The position numbers and the translations under genes are program-made. DNA of 64,000 nt from Diphasiastrum complanatum. Its lineage: Eukaryota > Streptophyta > Lycopodiopsida > Lycopodiales > Lycopodiaceae. Below the pieces are notes generated by a model that was given only the letters and a program-made list of their open reading frames with translations, ran no database searches and had not been told where the DNA came from. Below, piece by piece: positions 46,901-56,923 of the stretch (its first letter is position 1; every line of letters starts with the position of its first letter). The stretch lies in the NCBI GenBank assembly GCA_029204225.1, contig CM055101.1:64012671-64076670 (forward strand). Reading direction: 5' to 3'.

Positions 46901-47000
46901 AATGCCCTTATTGATTTAATAGACTTTTGTTCCAATCCTTATGTTCCCAAAACTATTATCATTTCTCCCAACAAAACACTGCTCTTTGAATATTGAACAA
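43958..47000. other. 3-kb AT-rich interval with two unidentified ORFs
   Basis: Frames at 44159-44437 and 44611-44844 are open. The second is acidic (DSNEEDGSSTSSPFDDEIDDVES) and ends in a basic patch. Neither matches a family I know, and they may be decayed transposon tails. From about 45330 to 46150 the DNA is dominated by recurring TAGATC, CTAGAT and TAGATTA motifs in no fixed period. No gene was seen from 44850 to 47000. Confidence 0.4.
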
Positions 47001-47228
47001 ACTTCCAATGAACAATTAAATATTGCAAGCCCACTTGGCCAGAGTGTCGCATTTTTCACGAAGGAGTGAAAAAGGCGAAGGTGCCTTAAAACTGATTTCT
47101 AAGTCATAGAAAAATCTCAAAGGGAAAAAAAAATGTGAAGGCCTAAAAATATGTTGTCGGCCTTCGGGGTTTTTCAGGATGCTCATTACTTGAACGATTT
47201 GTTTAAGGCTGAGCATAAGAAATCTAAC

Positions 47229-47960
47229 ACTCCCCCTTAATGTGGATCCTGAAAAACTTTGATCTTCAGATTTAACATATCGTTAAATCTGAGATGTTGC
47301 TCCTTTGATAGAGCCTTTGTGAAGTAATCTGCTGCCATGTGATTTGTTTTGCTAAAAATCAATACTACTTCCTTGTTGTGCACTTTCTCTCTAAGGTAGT
47401 GATATCTGATTTCTATATGTTTGGTTCGAGAGTGAAATCTCGGATTGAGAGATAGCGCTATTGTGCTTTGATTGTCACAATAGATTGTTGTAGGAAGTGG
47501 TCGTGCAAGATTGAGGTCTGCAAGCAGTTGCCTAAGCCAGATTGCCTCTTTGGTTGCATTTCTGGTAGTTGTTGATGATAATGCAACTGAGGTCTGCTTC
47601 TGGCTGTTCCATGAGATTGGGCCTAGCTTATATAAAAATACAAATCCAGAAGTTGATTTTCTAGTGTCGACATCTCCTGCTCAATCCGCATCTGTGTAGG
47701 CTTCAAGGATATTGGCAGTTTGGCTACCTCCATAGCAGATGCTGAGGGTTTTCGGTGCCTGAATGTACTTTATGACCTTTGTTAGCGCTTTCCAATGAGC
47801 TAAGTGAACACTTGCATTCGATTGATAAAGCCATGTCGTCCAATTAGCACAAAAAAAGATGGCAAACCAAGTGATTTGATAACTATAAAATTCATTGTAA
47901 AAGGCTTGGCTTGAATGTATACAGTGACATCCTTCAATTCTCCAACAAGCTTTCATAGAG
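47229..47960 (-). pseudogene. pol: Copia RNase H remnant with LTR junction
   Basis: On the minus strand, HLAHWKALTKVIKYIQ and EAYTDAD lead to a TGA at 47681 where copia RNase H has tryptophan. The same frame then continues GDVDTRKSTSGFVFLY, SQKQTSVALSS, YCDNQSTIALSLNPRFHSRTKHIEI and HMAADYFTKALSKEQHL to a natural stop. A strong purine tract TTAAGGGGGAG and the LTR start TGTTAGATTTC (minus strand, from 47229 downward) follow. The catalytic acidic residues otherwise remain. RT and everything upstream were replaced by gypsy sequence at about 47980. The far end of the LTR was not found. Confidence 0.85.
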
Positions 47961-48004
47961 TCAAATCTGCTAACTTGTATTTCGCTGTGTTGGTCAAATA
48001 TCAG

Positions 48005-49215
48005 TTAGCCCCAAAAGCATGAGCAGTGTTATGTTCACACTTGAACCAGAATCCATCGACACATTCTCAATTATGCACCCAACAATGGGAACATCAATTT
48101 TTGGTACATCGAGATCTCCTAAATCAATAGATAGTACACCAACATCTAGCAAAGAAACTCTTTTCTTCTTTCTGGGGGTAGAAAGACCTTTTAACTGCTT
48201 ACGATAATAAATGTTGTCTGCCAAAAATTGCTCAAAAGTGATGTTCGGACAAAGAGATCCAATATCAGTCACTATATCAGAGTCTTTCATCTTTGCTTTT
48301 GAGATTGGCTTGTCAATAGTGGCATTGACAACTTGGTTTTTGTTATTTCAACGTCCCCTTCCTCGAACGTGACCTTCTTCTTTGGTCTTTTGTCTGCAAC
48401 TTCAGAGATCTGCACTTTCAAATCATTAATTTTTTTATTAAGATCGGCCATGTTACTCTTCCAAAGATTTTCAACTTTAGAAGTTGCAGATTTATCCTCA
48501 TTAGTTTTAGTGTCGTCCTTTCGTTTGGATCGACGTTTACTTCTTCTATCTCCTTTATCAGCTTCTGATTCCAATGAATCACTGGTATCAGACTCCGAGC
48601 TTGAAGAACTGGGACCTGTTTCAGTATTTGAATCATCTTTGCTATCACTAAAATCGATCTTAGACTTATGGTATCTTTTAGTAGATTGTCGCTTCCGTGC
48701 TTCGAAGTCTCGAAGGTCTCAGCATTTGCTATTATTGTTGATAAGGAAGTCATATCTCCTTGTCTGCAATATTGATCGATTTTTGGTGTTAAACCTGCCA
48801 AAAACCATTCAATTTGCATATCAACGGGATATACACCGGTTAACTTTTCTATAAGATTCTTGACCTTTCGTGTATATTTTCGGAGAGATTCTTTATTTTT
48901 ATTCTAAACATTGTTCAATCGTCCTAGAATTATGGATTTATAGCCGATTTCTTTGAACTGATTCAAAAACGCATCTTTCAGTAGTAACCAGGTTACTACA
49001 CGGCCTGGTTCAACTTGACTGTACCATATGCATGTCTGCTTTCTCAGCAGACCGAAAAAGATTCACAGTTTGTCTACGTCAGTTCCTTTGTTATTTGCAT
49101 TAGCAATCGACTTGAACTGCGAGACATAGTTGTCTGCATCATCTGAAGTAGTTCCCTTTAAATAATCATACTTGATTTTTGAAATGGGAGTGAAACGTGG
49201 AGCAGGACCCTCCAT
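48005..49215 (-). pseudogene. gag: Gypsy gag and protease start
   Basis: On the minus strand gag reads ADNYVSQFKSIAN, RKQTCIWYSQVEPG, WLLLKDAFLNQFKEIGYKS and IEWFLAGLTPKIDQYCRQ, interrupted by stops near 49060 and 48905. A basic, lysine-rich stretch replaces a clear zinc knuckle. After a frameshift the protease segment contains VPIVGCIIENVSMDSGSSVNI with an intact D-S-G triad. The frame ends at 47994, where copia sequence takes over. Gag forms the particle and protease would process it. Neither can be complete here. Confidence 0.78.
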
Positions 49216-49404
49216 ACGAAGCTAAGTAAGAGTTCGAAAAGCTGGTCGGTGATATCTTCAAGATTTCTTCGACTCGTACCCACACTTTGTCTTCGTAAAA
49301 ATTTCTCTCTAAGCTTACGGTATCATTCTAATCGAGATTCTCTATCTGACATACACTAGGAATGGAGATGGAAGTGTCAGTTTCTAATTAACTTTATTTA
49401 GTTA

Positions 49405-49423
49405 TCCTCGGCAACGACGCCAA
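49405..49423 (-). other. Asp-tRNA type primer-binding site
   Basis: On the minus strand TTGGCGTCGTTGCCGAGGA lies just inside the LTR. It differs slightly from the TGGCGCCGTTGCCGGGGA form that I recall for Athila/Tat-type elements. Confidence 0.75.
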
Positions 49424-49427
49424 AAAT

Positions 49428-50702
49428 TGGTATATGTCATGCTATACCAATAGAGTTGTTATAGATTTTGTTGTAATTAATGTCAAACCCCAAGAGGATA
49501 GCGCTTGAAAGCTGAATATTTGGTACAACTATGACTTATTTCGAATGAAGTGGAATCGAGAGTTATTCTGGTTGTCAACAGACATTTAGAAAGTAACCAG
49601 TATTACTTGTATTGGGGGTGTGTGGTGATAATAATTCCGAACAACAGTCTTGCCTCTATCGAATCAAATGAAGAGCGTTCTACAGGTGAGATGTTATCAG
49701 AGTAGTACCAAAGTACTACACTCCAGCTGATTATGTTGTTGGCAGAGATTCGAGAGATGTTCGATGTATTTGAGTACGAACAGAAAATTACTTAATCTTA
49801 TTCACAAACTGTTCCGTTCTAGACAGAAGTCCTCAACAACTTAAGTCCAAATTATGGTTAAAGGACATGAATAGTTTTAGAGTATGTTAGAAACTTATGT
49901 TTGTTACAAACAAGAACACAGATCAATGACTCAATTCCTCAGACAGTGATTGCCATCTCAGATGTATACATACAGTTCTATCAATAATCGTGAAAGACTG
50001 TACCAAATGTAAACATTATTCGGGTGCCGAATACAAAGTGTTCGTGGCAGACGAATAAGATAGTTTTAAGACAGTTCTTTAGAACAGTTTTACGGACATA
50101 CAGCAAACGAATGTAATGCGCTAAGGCGACTGTCTGACCAAAGAGTAATTTATGAAATGCAGTCGAGATTGCTAATAGACTCAAGATCACTCACACTTAA
50201 CAGTGCGAAGAATAGAGGTAAGAGAGAATAATTCTCAACACTCTATTCACTTCTTCAATCTCTCACAAATACATAAACTCTTTCTCTCTCGATGATTGAG
50301 ACTGAAGCGTGTAGTCTGTATATGTTCTATGAGGCAAACAAACACACCTCTAAAGACTACATGTGCGTCGCTCCCTTGAAAAGGTCTAGTTAATAATTAG
50401 GTTGAATGTATGTTCAATTATACCGTGAGAGGTATATTTAACTGAGTTTAAATTACTCTAATTTAATATGTCGATTCATATTTAGTTGTTTCGCGTAGAT
50501 GACCTAATAAGGGTTATCCAAGGCAACATCTCACTTATAAGGGTCTTGTCCTTAAATACAAGACAAGTCTTTAGGAGTTATATTCTCGAAAAATGATATA
50601 GGCCTCTTCATGATTTATATTTATCCAACTCATATCTTCGTATTCGAGTATATCATGCCATATTTAGGTTGATATTCGTTATTTAGCAAATTCGTGGCAT
50701 CA
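49428..50702 (-). repeat. Long LTR of the gypsy remnant
   Basis: About 1275 bp. Read on the minus strand it runs from TGATGCCACGAATTTGC to CATGACATATACCA. One end is set by the PBS and the other by the resumption of copia coding sequence at about 50703. No ORF of note lies inside. Confidence 0.68.
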
Positions 50703-51072
50703 CATATGCAATGCTGTATACTAGACCAGATTTAGCATACACTATTAGCACGTTAAGTCAATTCATGTCTAATCCTAGGATCTCCCATTGGAAAGCATTA
50801 AAGAGAGTGATGAGATATATTCAGGGAAGTTTAGATCACAGTTTATGTTATGATGGAAATGATATCGACCCACTCATCCTGCGAGGCTACTCCGACTCAG
50901 ATTGGGGAGGAACAGTCTCTACCAGAAAATCTACCTCCGGGTTCTGTTTCTATCTGGTAGGGGGGACCGATTTTGTGCAACTCAAGGAAGCAGAAATCAG
51001 TTGCGCTTTCTTCGACAGAGGCAGAGTACATTGCAACATGTCAAGCTTCAAAAGAAACTGTATGGATCATGT
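50703..51072 (+). pseudogene. pol: Copia RNase H fragment
   Basis: AMLYTRPDLAYTISTLSQFMSNP, HWKALKRVMRYIQGS and GYSDSDWGGTVSTRKSTSGF give the start of copia RNase H. After a frameshift near 50965, KSVALSSTEAEYIATCQASKETVWIM continues to about 51072, where homology stops in an A-rich run. It is cut on the left by the gypsy LTR and on the right by A/T-rich repeat DNA. The SSTEAEY motif is intact. Confidence 0.85.
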
Positions 51073-51104
51073 TAGAAAAAAAAATTGAAAAAAAAATTTC
51101 ACTT

Positions 51105-52871
51105 TTTTTTTTCTGCCACGTAAATGTCGGATTTCGACGTCCACGTGGCCGGACATGGCAAAAAGAAAACCGTGGAAGAAACCAATGATACTCCAATCGA
51201 CAAGAATTCGAAGTGCATACGAAAAGTAAATGATTACGAAAAATGACATAGATGAAACGAACTGAAAATGGATAAAGCCATACCTATTTCTGAGTGCATA
51301 TGCATGTAGCTGGAAAGTGAAGAAATGCTAGTCATGAATGCTTCAATTGATTCTACTATGTTTGTCACTTTGCTTCTGTCCTTTGCTAGGACAAAACTGC
51401 TCTCAAATAAAACAACCATGAGCAAGGGCTCCCATTGACAATAAATCAGTGAGTTCTCAATGGTCGTTGATAGATCAGCTTTAGACAACAGTTGCAAGCT
51501 CCCTTTTCATGGTCGTGAAGGCTCAGTTAGCTGAGTCTTTGATCTGACAACTAGCTTAGTGATGGCTTTCCTTCATATCTAATAGTCATAGGCGTAGTGA
51601 AGGCTTGCAAAGTAGTAGCAGTGATGGTCAGATGTATTATAGAGGTAGCGATGTTAATAATCACATCTCTCAACTCTCTTTTGGAAATCAGCAATAATCC
51701 TTCAGTATTTTGGAAGTCAACGTTCAATTCCTCAACAACTATAATGTGATTGAATGGTTAGATGACTCACTCATCTAGCAAAAATGGTAGGCCAGCTCTC
51801 CAAATATCTTGCAAGAAAAACTGGGTTCTAACTCACAGAGCAAAGATAATTAAGCACCCCATAGCCAAGATATATCAAGCTTCCAACAGAGATAGTGAGT
51901 CAATGGCACTCTTCAAAGTTCATTTTGAGTTCTGATTTTCAATAGAAATGCCATCATATCGAGCACGCTCCACTAGCTTTCTCTAGCTGATATCTCATTT
52001 TACATGTATCAGACAATGATGGATTACCCTTTATGGCTCGATAGGGAGTAGCAACAAGATAGCCATACTGGATCAATTAGTGAGAAAAAGTGGTAGCTCT
52101 ACATCTTTGATGGTGGAGCTGGTTATGATCTTCATTCAAACCTCAAGAGCTCTTAGTCTCACACTATTTCACAAAGAACATAACATTAAATCTAAACCCT
52201 AAAATTTACAAAGAACATAATATTAAATCAAACTCTTCTATCTATATTTGCTTGCTCTCTCTCATGTCTCTCACACACATCCTTCTCTTCCTCTCTCATT
52301 CGCTCATGATCATAAATCATTAAGACACATATTTGTGTTTAACTACACAAAATATAAAATACAAGGAAGATAGTGTACAAGAAAAAGTTACAAAGAAAGA
52401 AATCTTAGTTGCACATAACAAAACAAAAGAATCGTACTTGGAATGAGACAAATGGAATTGATAGAGTTGAGAAGAAGCGCCAAAAGCCGATCTCCAACAA
52501 TCTCCTGCAAGAATAAAAAATAAGAAAACCCTAGAAAAATGACGTGGCTTTGAGAATTCGGTCACGGACGTCGGATTCTGATATCTATATTATCCGTCGG
52601 AATCTGGCGTCCGCTTTGTGCTTTTTTTTTTTGCACGGACAGGTGACGTCATTCATCTAAAAAGTTGCAGTCTTCGAAATGGGATGTCGGATTCCGACAT
52701 TTTTATTGGCCGTCAGAATCTGACGTCTGTAAAAAAAAAAAATTTGGCAAATTTTTTTTTTTTCGGCAATTTTTTATTTTTTATTTTTTTTGTGTCGGAT
52801 TCCGACGGATTATGAAATTTTTTTGAATCCATCGGAACCTTGTGTCGGAAATCGTGCATTTTGTTGTTGTG
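51105..52871 (-). mobile_element. CACTA-like terminus and GTCGGATTCCGAC repeats
   Basis: Read on the minus strand from 52871 the DNA starts CACAACAACAAAATGCACG, close to the CACTACAA(C/G)AAAA ends of plant CACTA elements. GTCGGATTCCGAC-type palindromic motifs follow, as is usual in their subterminal arrays. A 47-bp unit occurs at 52567-52613 and 52683-52729. Related motifs lie at 52793-52848 and 51125-51150. No transposase frame and no matching second terminus were found. The left limit is only where the motif is last seen. Confidence 0.45.
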
Positions 52872-53185
52872 ACAGTTGTCTCCTTGGTGAATGACAATTT
52901 CTATTTCAAGATTCTTCCTGCACGTTTATTGATCGTTGATCTAGGGTCAGGTGAAACCAACTTTGGTTCTACGTCTGCTCATTTGATACCTGCAAGAATC
53001 ATAATTTAGACAGCCAAATTATTTGAAGAACGTCTACAATGGGCTTCCAGCTGATCTCCAGCAAAGGGTAACCAATCATATCATATTCCAAGTTCTGATG
53101 TTAAGTTCAATAATTTGAAGATCATTGAAGACTTGGCCATCTTCAAGAACTTCCACGAATTAGCATTTAGAACAACTATGTAGAA

Positions 53186-53679
53186 ATACAAAGTGTCGGA
53201 ACAGTCTATAGAAATACACTAAGTGTCGCAATAGTCTGCAAAAATACACTAAGTGTCGCAACAGTCTACCGAAATGAACTATGTTTTTAACAGTGTCGGC
53301 TTTTCTCGAAATGCAACAGTGTCGGCTTTTTTCAAAATGCGACAATGTCGGATTTTTATCAAAATGCAACTGTGTCAACTTTTCTCCAAATGTGGCACTT
53401 CAGCATAGTTCAATAGTTCATCTATTTCGCGACAATGTTGGCTTTTTCGAATTTCTCCGAAATGCGACAGTGTCGATTTTTTGCGCTTTCCTAAAAAATA
53501 CGACACTTGGCTTCAACTTCTTTCTTTCAACTATTTTGAAGAAGTTAAACTGTTTTAAAGAACACTGTCACCTTTTTAAGGGCACCTTCACATTTTTACA
53601 GGCACTGTCGGCTTTTTTGCACACTGTCACCTTTTTAAGGGCACCTTCACATTTATACAGGCACTGTCGGCTTTTTTGC
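53186..53679. repeat. GTGTCG-type tandem repeats and 59-bp duplication
   Basis: Three units of about 33 bp with AATACACTAAGTGTCGCAA lie at 53186-53285. Units of about 30 bp with CAGTGTCGGCTTTT follow at 53290-53390. A 59-bp unit is tandemly duplicated (53562-53620 and 53621-53679) with at most a base or two of difference. The antisense and sense frames stay open only because of the repeats. Confidence 0.85.
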
Positions 53680-53859
53680 AAAATCTCGAAGAGAGAAAAA
53701 TCTCGACAGTCGTCTATTTTCAACGAGGAATGTTCCAAGCACTTCTCAAAATTTGCAAAGTGAGAGAAAGCCACTTCACGTAAAATGCGAAGTGAGAGAT
53801 TTGCAGCTTCCTCGTCCGCGTCAACATTCCCTGATTCGTTGATCGTATATACCATGTAT

Positions 53860-54467
53860 AGTTGTCACACAAGCCAAATACTTCCAAGTACAACGACTTA
53901 CCTAATTAGATTACAAATATTTACTGTAATTAATACATGGATGAATTCTATAAATGGATCATCCAGACACACTCTACGTAATGCTCCGTCTATGAGACGA
54001 ATGATTTGGGCCTCCCAGTTACACCGTCATTCTGGTTGTAACTGCTATTTTGTTGTGCTTCAGTGTAATATAACATCAACACGCTTTTCTATCTATGTAT
54101 AACGTAGATGAATGCTTCTTGTGATTTGAATGCACTTCATTGCTGTTTGATCACACTTGTTCACTCACTCTGATCAGAACACGGACGTCTACGACGACTC
54201 AGTTTCTGATCAGACGATGGTTGTCTTTGACACCTGAGGAACTTGCGCTGTCATACTGCTCTTTCAATCTATTTCAGAACTAAACTTTTGATTAAATCCA
54301 TTTTCAGTAATACCACACAAACCATTTCTAATCTCTTCGATGGACTATACTCATTTCTGTATTTTTGTGAGTATGAACTAATTTATAAGATCTTGTTGGG
54401 CAATAGATTGATTAACCTAACACTACTGTCTAGAATTATTCCAAGTTGTTAATAATTAGATATCACC

Positions 54468-54469
<2 letters not shown>
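53860..54469. other. AT-rich interval, no gene
   Basis: Nothing supported beyond short random frames. Confidence 0.4.

Positions 54470-54559
<90 letters not shown>
54470..54559. repeat. Long GA microsatellite, 90 bp
   Basis: An uninterrupted AG/GA run of about 45 dinucleotides. Confidence 0.95.
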
Positions 54560-54563
<4 letters not shown>

Positions 54564-55700
54564 AATGCACATCTACACTCCACAATGTGCCACATGGCTA
54601 TTATATTTAAGCTTTGACATAGGACAAAATTGTAAACGTCATTTGACTAACCCAAAACGTCCACTACCATAGAGAGTTTGCCAACGGCAAAAACATTCCC
54701 ATTTATCCCACAAATAAACAACACAATGAAAGTTGACAATGTATAAGGACTTGATGCATTGTACAATGTAACTGAGTTTTTGTTGGTGTTAATAAAATAG
54801 CTGAAAAAGGGTAGGCTATTACATCTTTAGAAATATGCTTATGGGACAACCACATAGCGTAACAAAGATCCATCAGATGTACATTCTATAGAGATTCATC
54901 ACATGTACATTATGTAAAGTTCGAGAAATCAATATCTATTATCCATCTGATAAAATATAAGTTCAACTAATCCATGCCAAACCAAACATTGAACACAAAT
55001 TTTTTGTTGTTGGAAAAATGGAAGAGCTAATCTTTTGTTGCAACAAATTAACTAGCGAGATTGTTTCCTATCTCAAGATTGAATTCACACAATAACTTTT
55101 GATGAAATCGAAAAAGTATGGAGCTCACATAAGGATTTGAATTATCGTGGACCACTAGAAAGCATTTTATGTGGTCTCAACACAACTTAGCATAACATGA
55201 CAAGAGAAGGAGACACACACAAAGACAACATGGAAGATTGTAGAACATAGAAGGCTTATACACCAAGGAGAACTTTGGATGTGAGCACTAAGGAGAGTTA
55301 GGAAGCTCAAAAATACACATCAACATTGGGAACACAACGCTTCTTGGTTTCCAATGGGTGGAATGTGGGAACATTGGATACACAATGGACAACATAGGAA
55401 AGAAATGGGACAAAAACGAAAAAATGGTTACCCAACAATCTAAGTAGCGTTCAAACATCACATTGATGATTTGGAACACGTGAACAATCGCTCCAGTTCT
55501 AAATGAGCAAGTCACCGAAGGAGGAATGCTTTGGTTCTCACCTTGCAAATGTGGCAAGATGTGATTGGAGCCCACAGAGCAAGCGAGCTAGTCGCCTATC
55601 AGGGACTTAGGGTTAGGGACTTCTGAATAGGAGTGATGTACCTTGGTTGATAAGTTCAGATCTTATGTAGTTAGCCCTTAAGCTAAGCTAAGTTTTAGGT
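54560..55700. other. No gene seen upstream of the DUF789 locus
   Basis: AT-rich DNA with only spurious open frames. From about 55730 the composition becomes richer in G and C, marking the promoter side of the following gene. Confidence 0.45.
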
Positions 55701-56123
55701 TCATCTTAATCCTTTAGGGGGGGAGGGGTCCACGTGTGCAAGTTGTGTTAGGAGCGAGAGTAAATGTCATATGCGGGGGACGCGTATCGTAACCGGTCAG
55801 CCAGCCAGCAGCAAGCAGGAACCCAGGACACGTGTCGGTAACAACGGAAGCGCATACAATCATCCACCGTTGGATTCGTCATACACGTTGAGATCTTGCC
55901 ACCTACAAAATAATCGACGACTGAAATGAGTCCAGGTGGCTGTGTGACACGTGGCAGGAATCTGAGTGGTGGAGTGTGATATGTGCGCCGGGCGGGGATA
56001 TTCGAGGAGTATGCCGGACGTGAAAGATGGATTGCAATGCGGTTGAATGTGGAGATTATGCGTCCGCTTCCAGAAGCCTTTCCTATTTGTTCTTCGTTTA
56101 TTTGTCTCTTTTCTCAGAGTCTT

Positions 56124-56127
<4 letters not shown>

Positions 56128-56161
<34 letters not shown>
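56128..56161. repeat. CT microsatellite in the DUF789 leader
   Basis: A pure CT run, about 760 bp before the start codon. Confidence 0.9.
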
Positions 56162-56165
<4 letters not shown>

Positions 56166-56500
56166 GCCGTTCGCCGCAGCGCCTCTGTTTCTGTTCTTCT
56201 TCCTTCGTGGCTTCGTCGCCACGCTGACGGATTATCGATTGCCTCTCTCTGCTGCTTCATCCTTGTCCCGATCCACTGCTCATTTTCTGCTCTTTTTCGC
56301 GTTTTCCACATCCTTAGAGGTCCTGTTTTGGTGTATTTTCTGATACGGGAGACTTCGGGTTTCTGAGCAGGTGCTTATTGGAATCAGTGAGGTCTTGTGT
56401 CTGAAAAGCCAGTGTAGCAGTTCCTGGCGGATTGTATGTCTTCAGATATCAGTGAATTTCGGGTGTGGATGTTTGCTTGTTGGTGAGATATGCTTGATAG

Positions 56501-56787
56501 TTGAATCGTACTTTTGTAACGGTCAAGTTTGAGGAAAATTTACGAAATATTGTGAAGTGTTGGAATAAGTGTTGTTGAATCGTACTTGCAACGTTCGCGA
56601 TCGAAGAAGATTTACGTAATATCGGGAAATTTTGGATTTAGTGATATTCAATCCTACTTCCAAGTTTCAATTTCGAAGAGCTTTTACGAAGTCTTGCGAA
56701 ATTTTGGTATCAATGATATTGAGTCTTACTTGCAACATTGAAGTGTGAAAGGTTTTACGGCGATTGAGAAATAGTGGAATCAGCGAG
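56501..56787. repeat. Four diverged 72-bp repeats in the DUF789 leader
   Basis: Units start at 56501, 56575, 56647 and 56719. Each follows TTGAATC(G/C)TACTT...TTTCGAAGA.....TTTACGAA.....TTGCGAAAT..TGGAAT.AGTGATA. They are well diverged from one another, so they are old, yet the period is almost constant. Confidence 0.85.
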
Positions 56788-56923
56788 TTTTCGGGGATCT
56801 GTTCTGATCACTCAATTCAAGACCTTATTCAGATGAGCCGTTAGGTTCTTGTTACGTTGTTTGTGAATAGATTGTGCAGTCGCTCTATTTAGATTGTGCG
56901 TTGGAGCTTGAACAGACATCATC

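Larger units (their letters stand above)
48000..50702 (-). mobile_element. Gypsy remnant, 5' half, long LTR, Asp-type PBS
   Basis: On the minus strand: a 1.27-kb LTR, a PBS of the type used by Athila/Tat elements, gag and the protease start, then truncation at about 48000. LTR length and PBS point to the non-chromodomain (OTA) branch of Ty3/gypsy, unlike the two chromoviruses elsewhere in the window. No second LTR is seen. Its outer LTR edge touches a copia RNase H fragment in the other direction. Confidence 0.75.
55720..56923 (+). promoter_or_regulatory. Promoter and leader of the DUF789 gene
   Basis: CACGTG/ACACGTG-type ACGT-core motifs occur at 55732, 55829 and 55949, typical of plant G-box sites. 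A 34-bp CT run lies at 56128-56161, a common feature of plant core promoters and leaders. Four 72-bp repeats (56501-56787) follow, then the ATG at 56924. Open frames between 55983 and 56366 arise from the CT tract and are not credible genes. The transcription start was not located. Confidence 0.55.

Noticed and set aside
53281-53855. Phenylalanine-rich plus-strand and antisense frames
   Set aside because: Openness is explained by the tandem GTGTCG repeats.
55860-56366. Overlapping frames on both strands before the DUF789 gene
   Set aside because: They are driven by the CT/GA tract. No conserved motif, and they fall in the promoter/leader.
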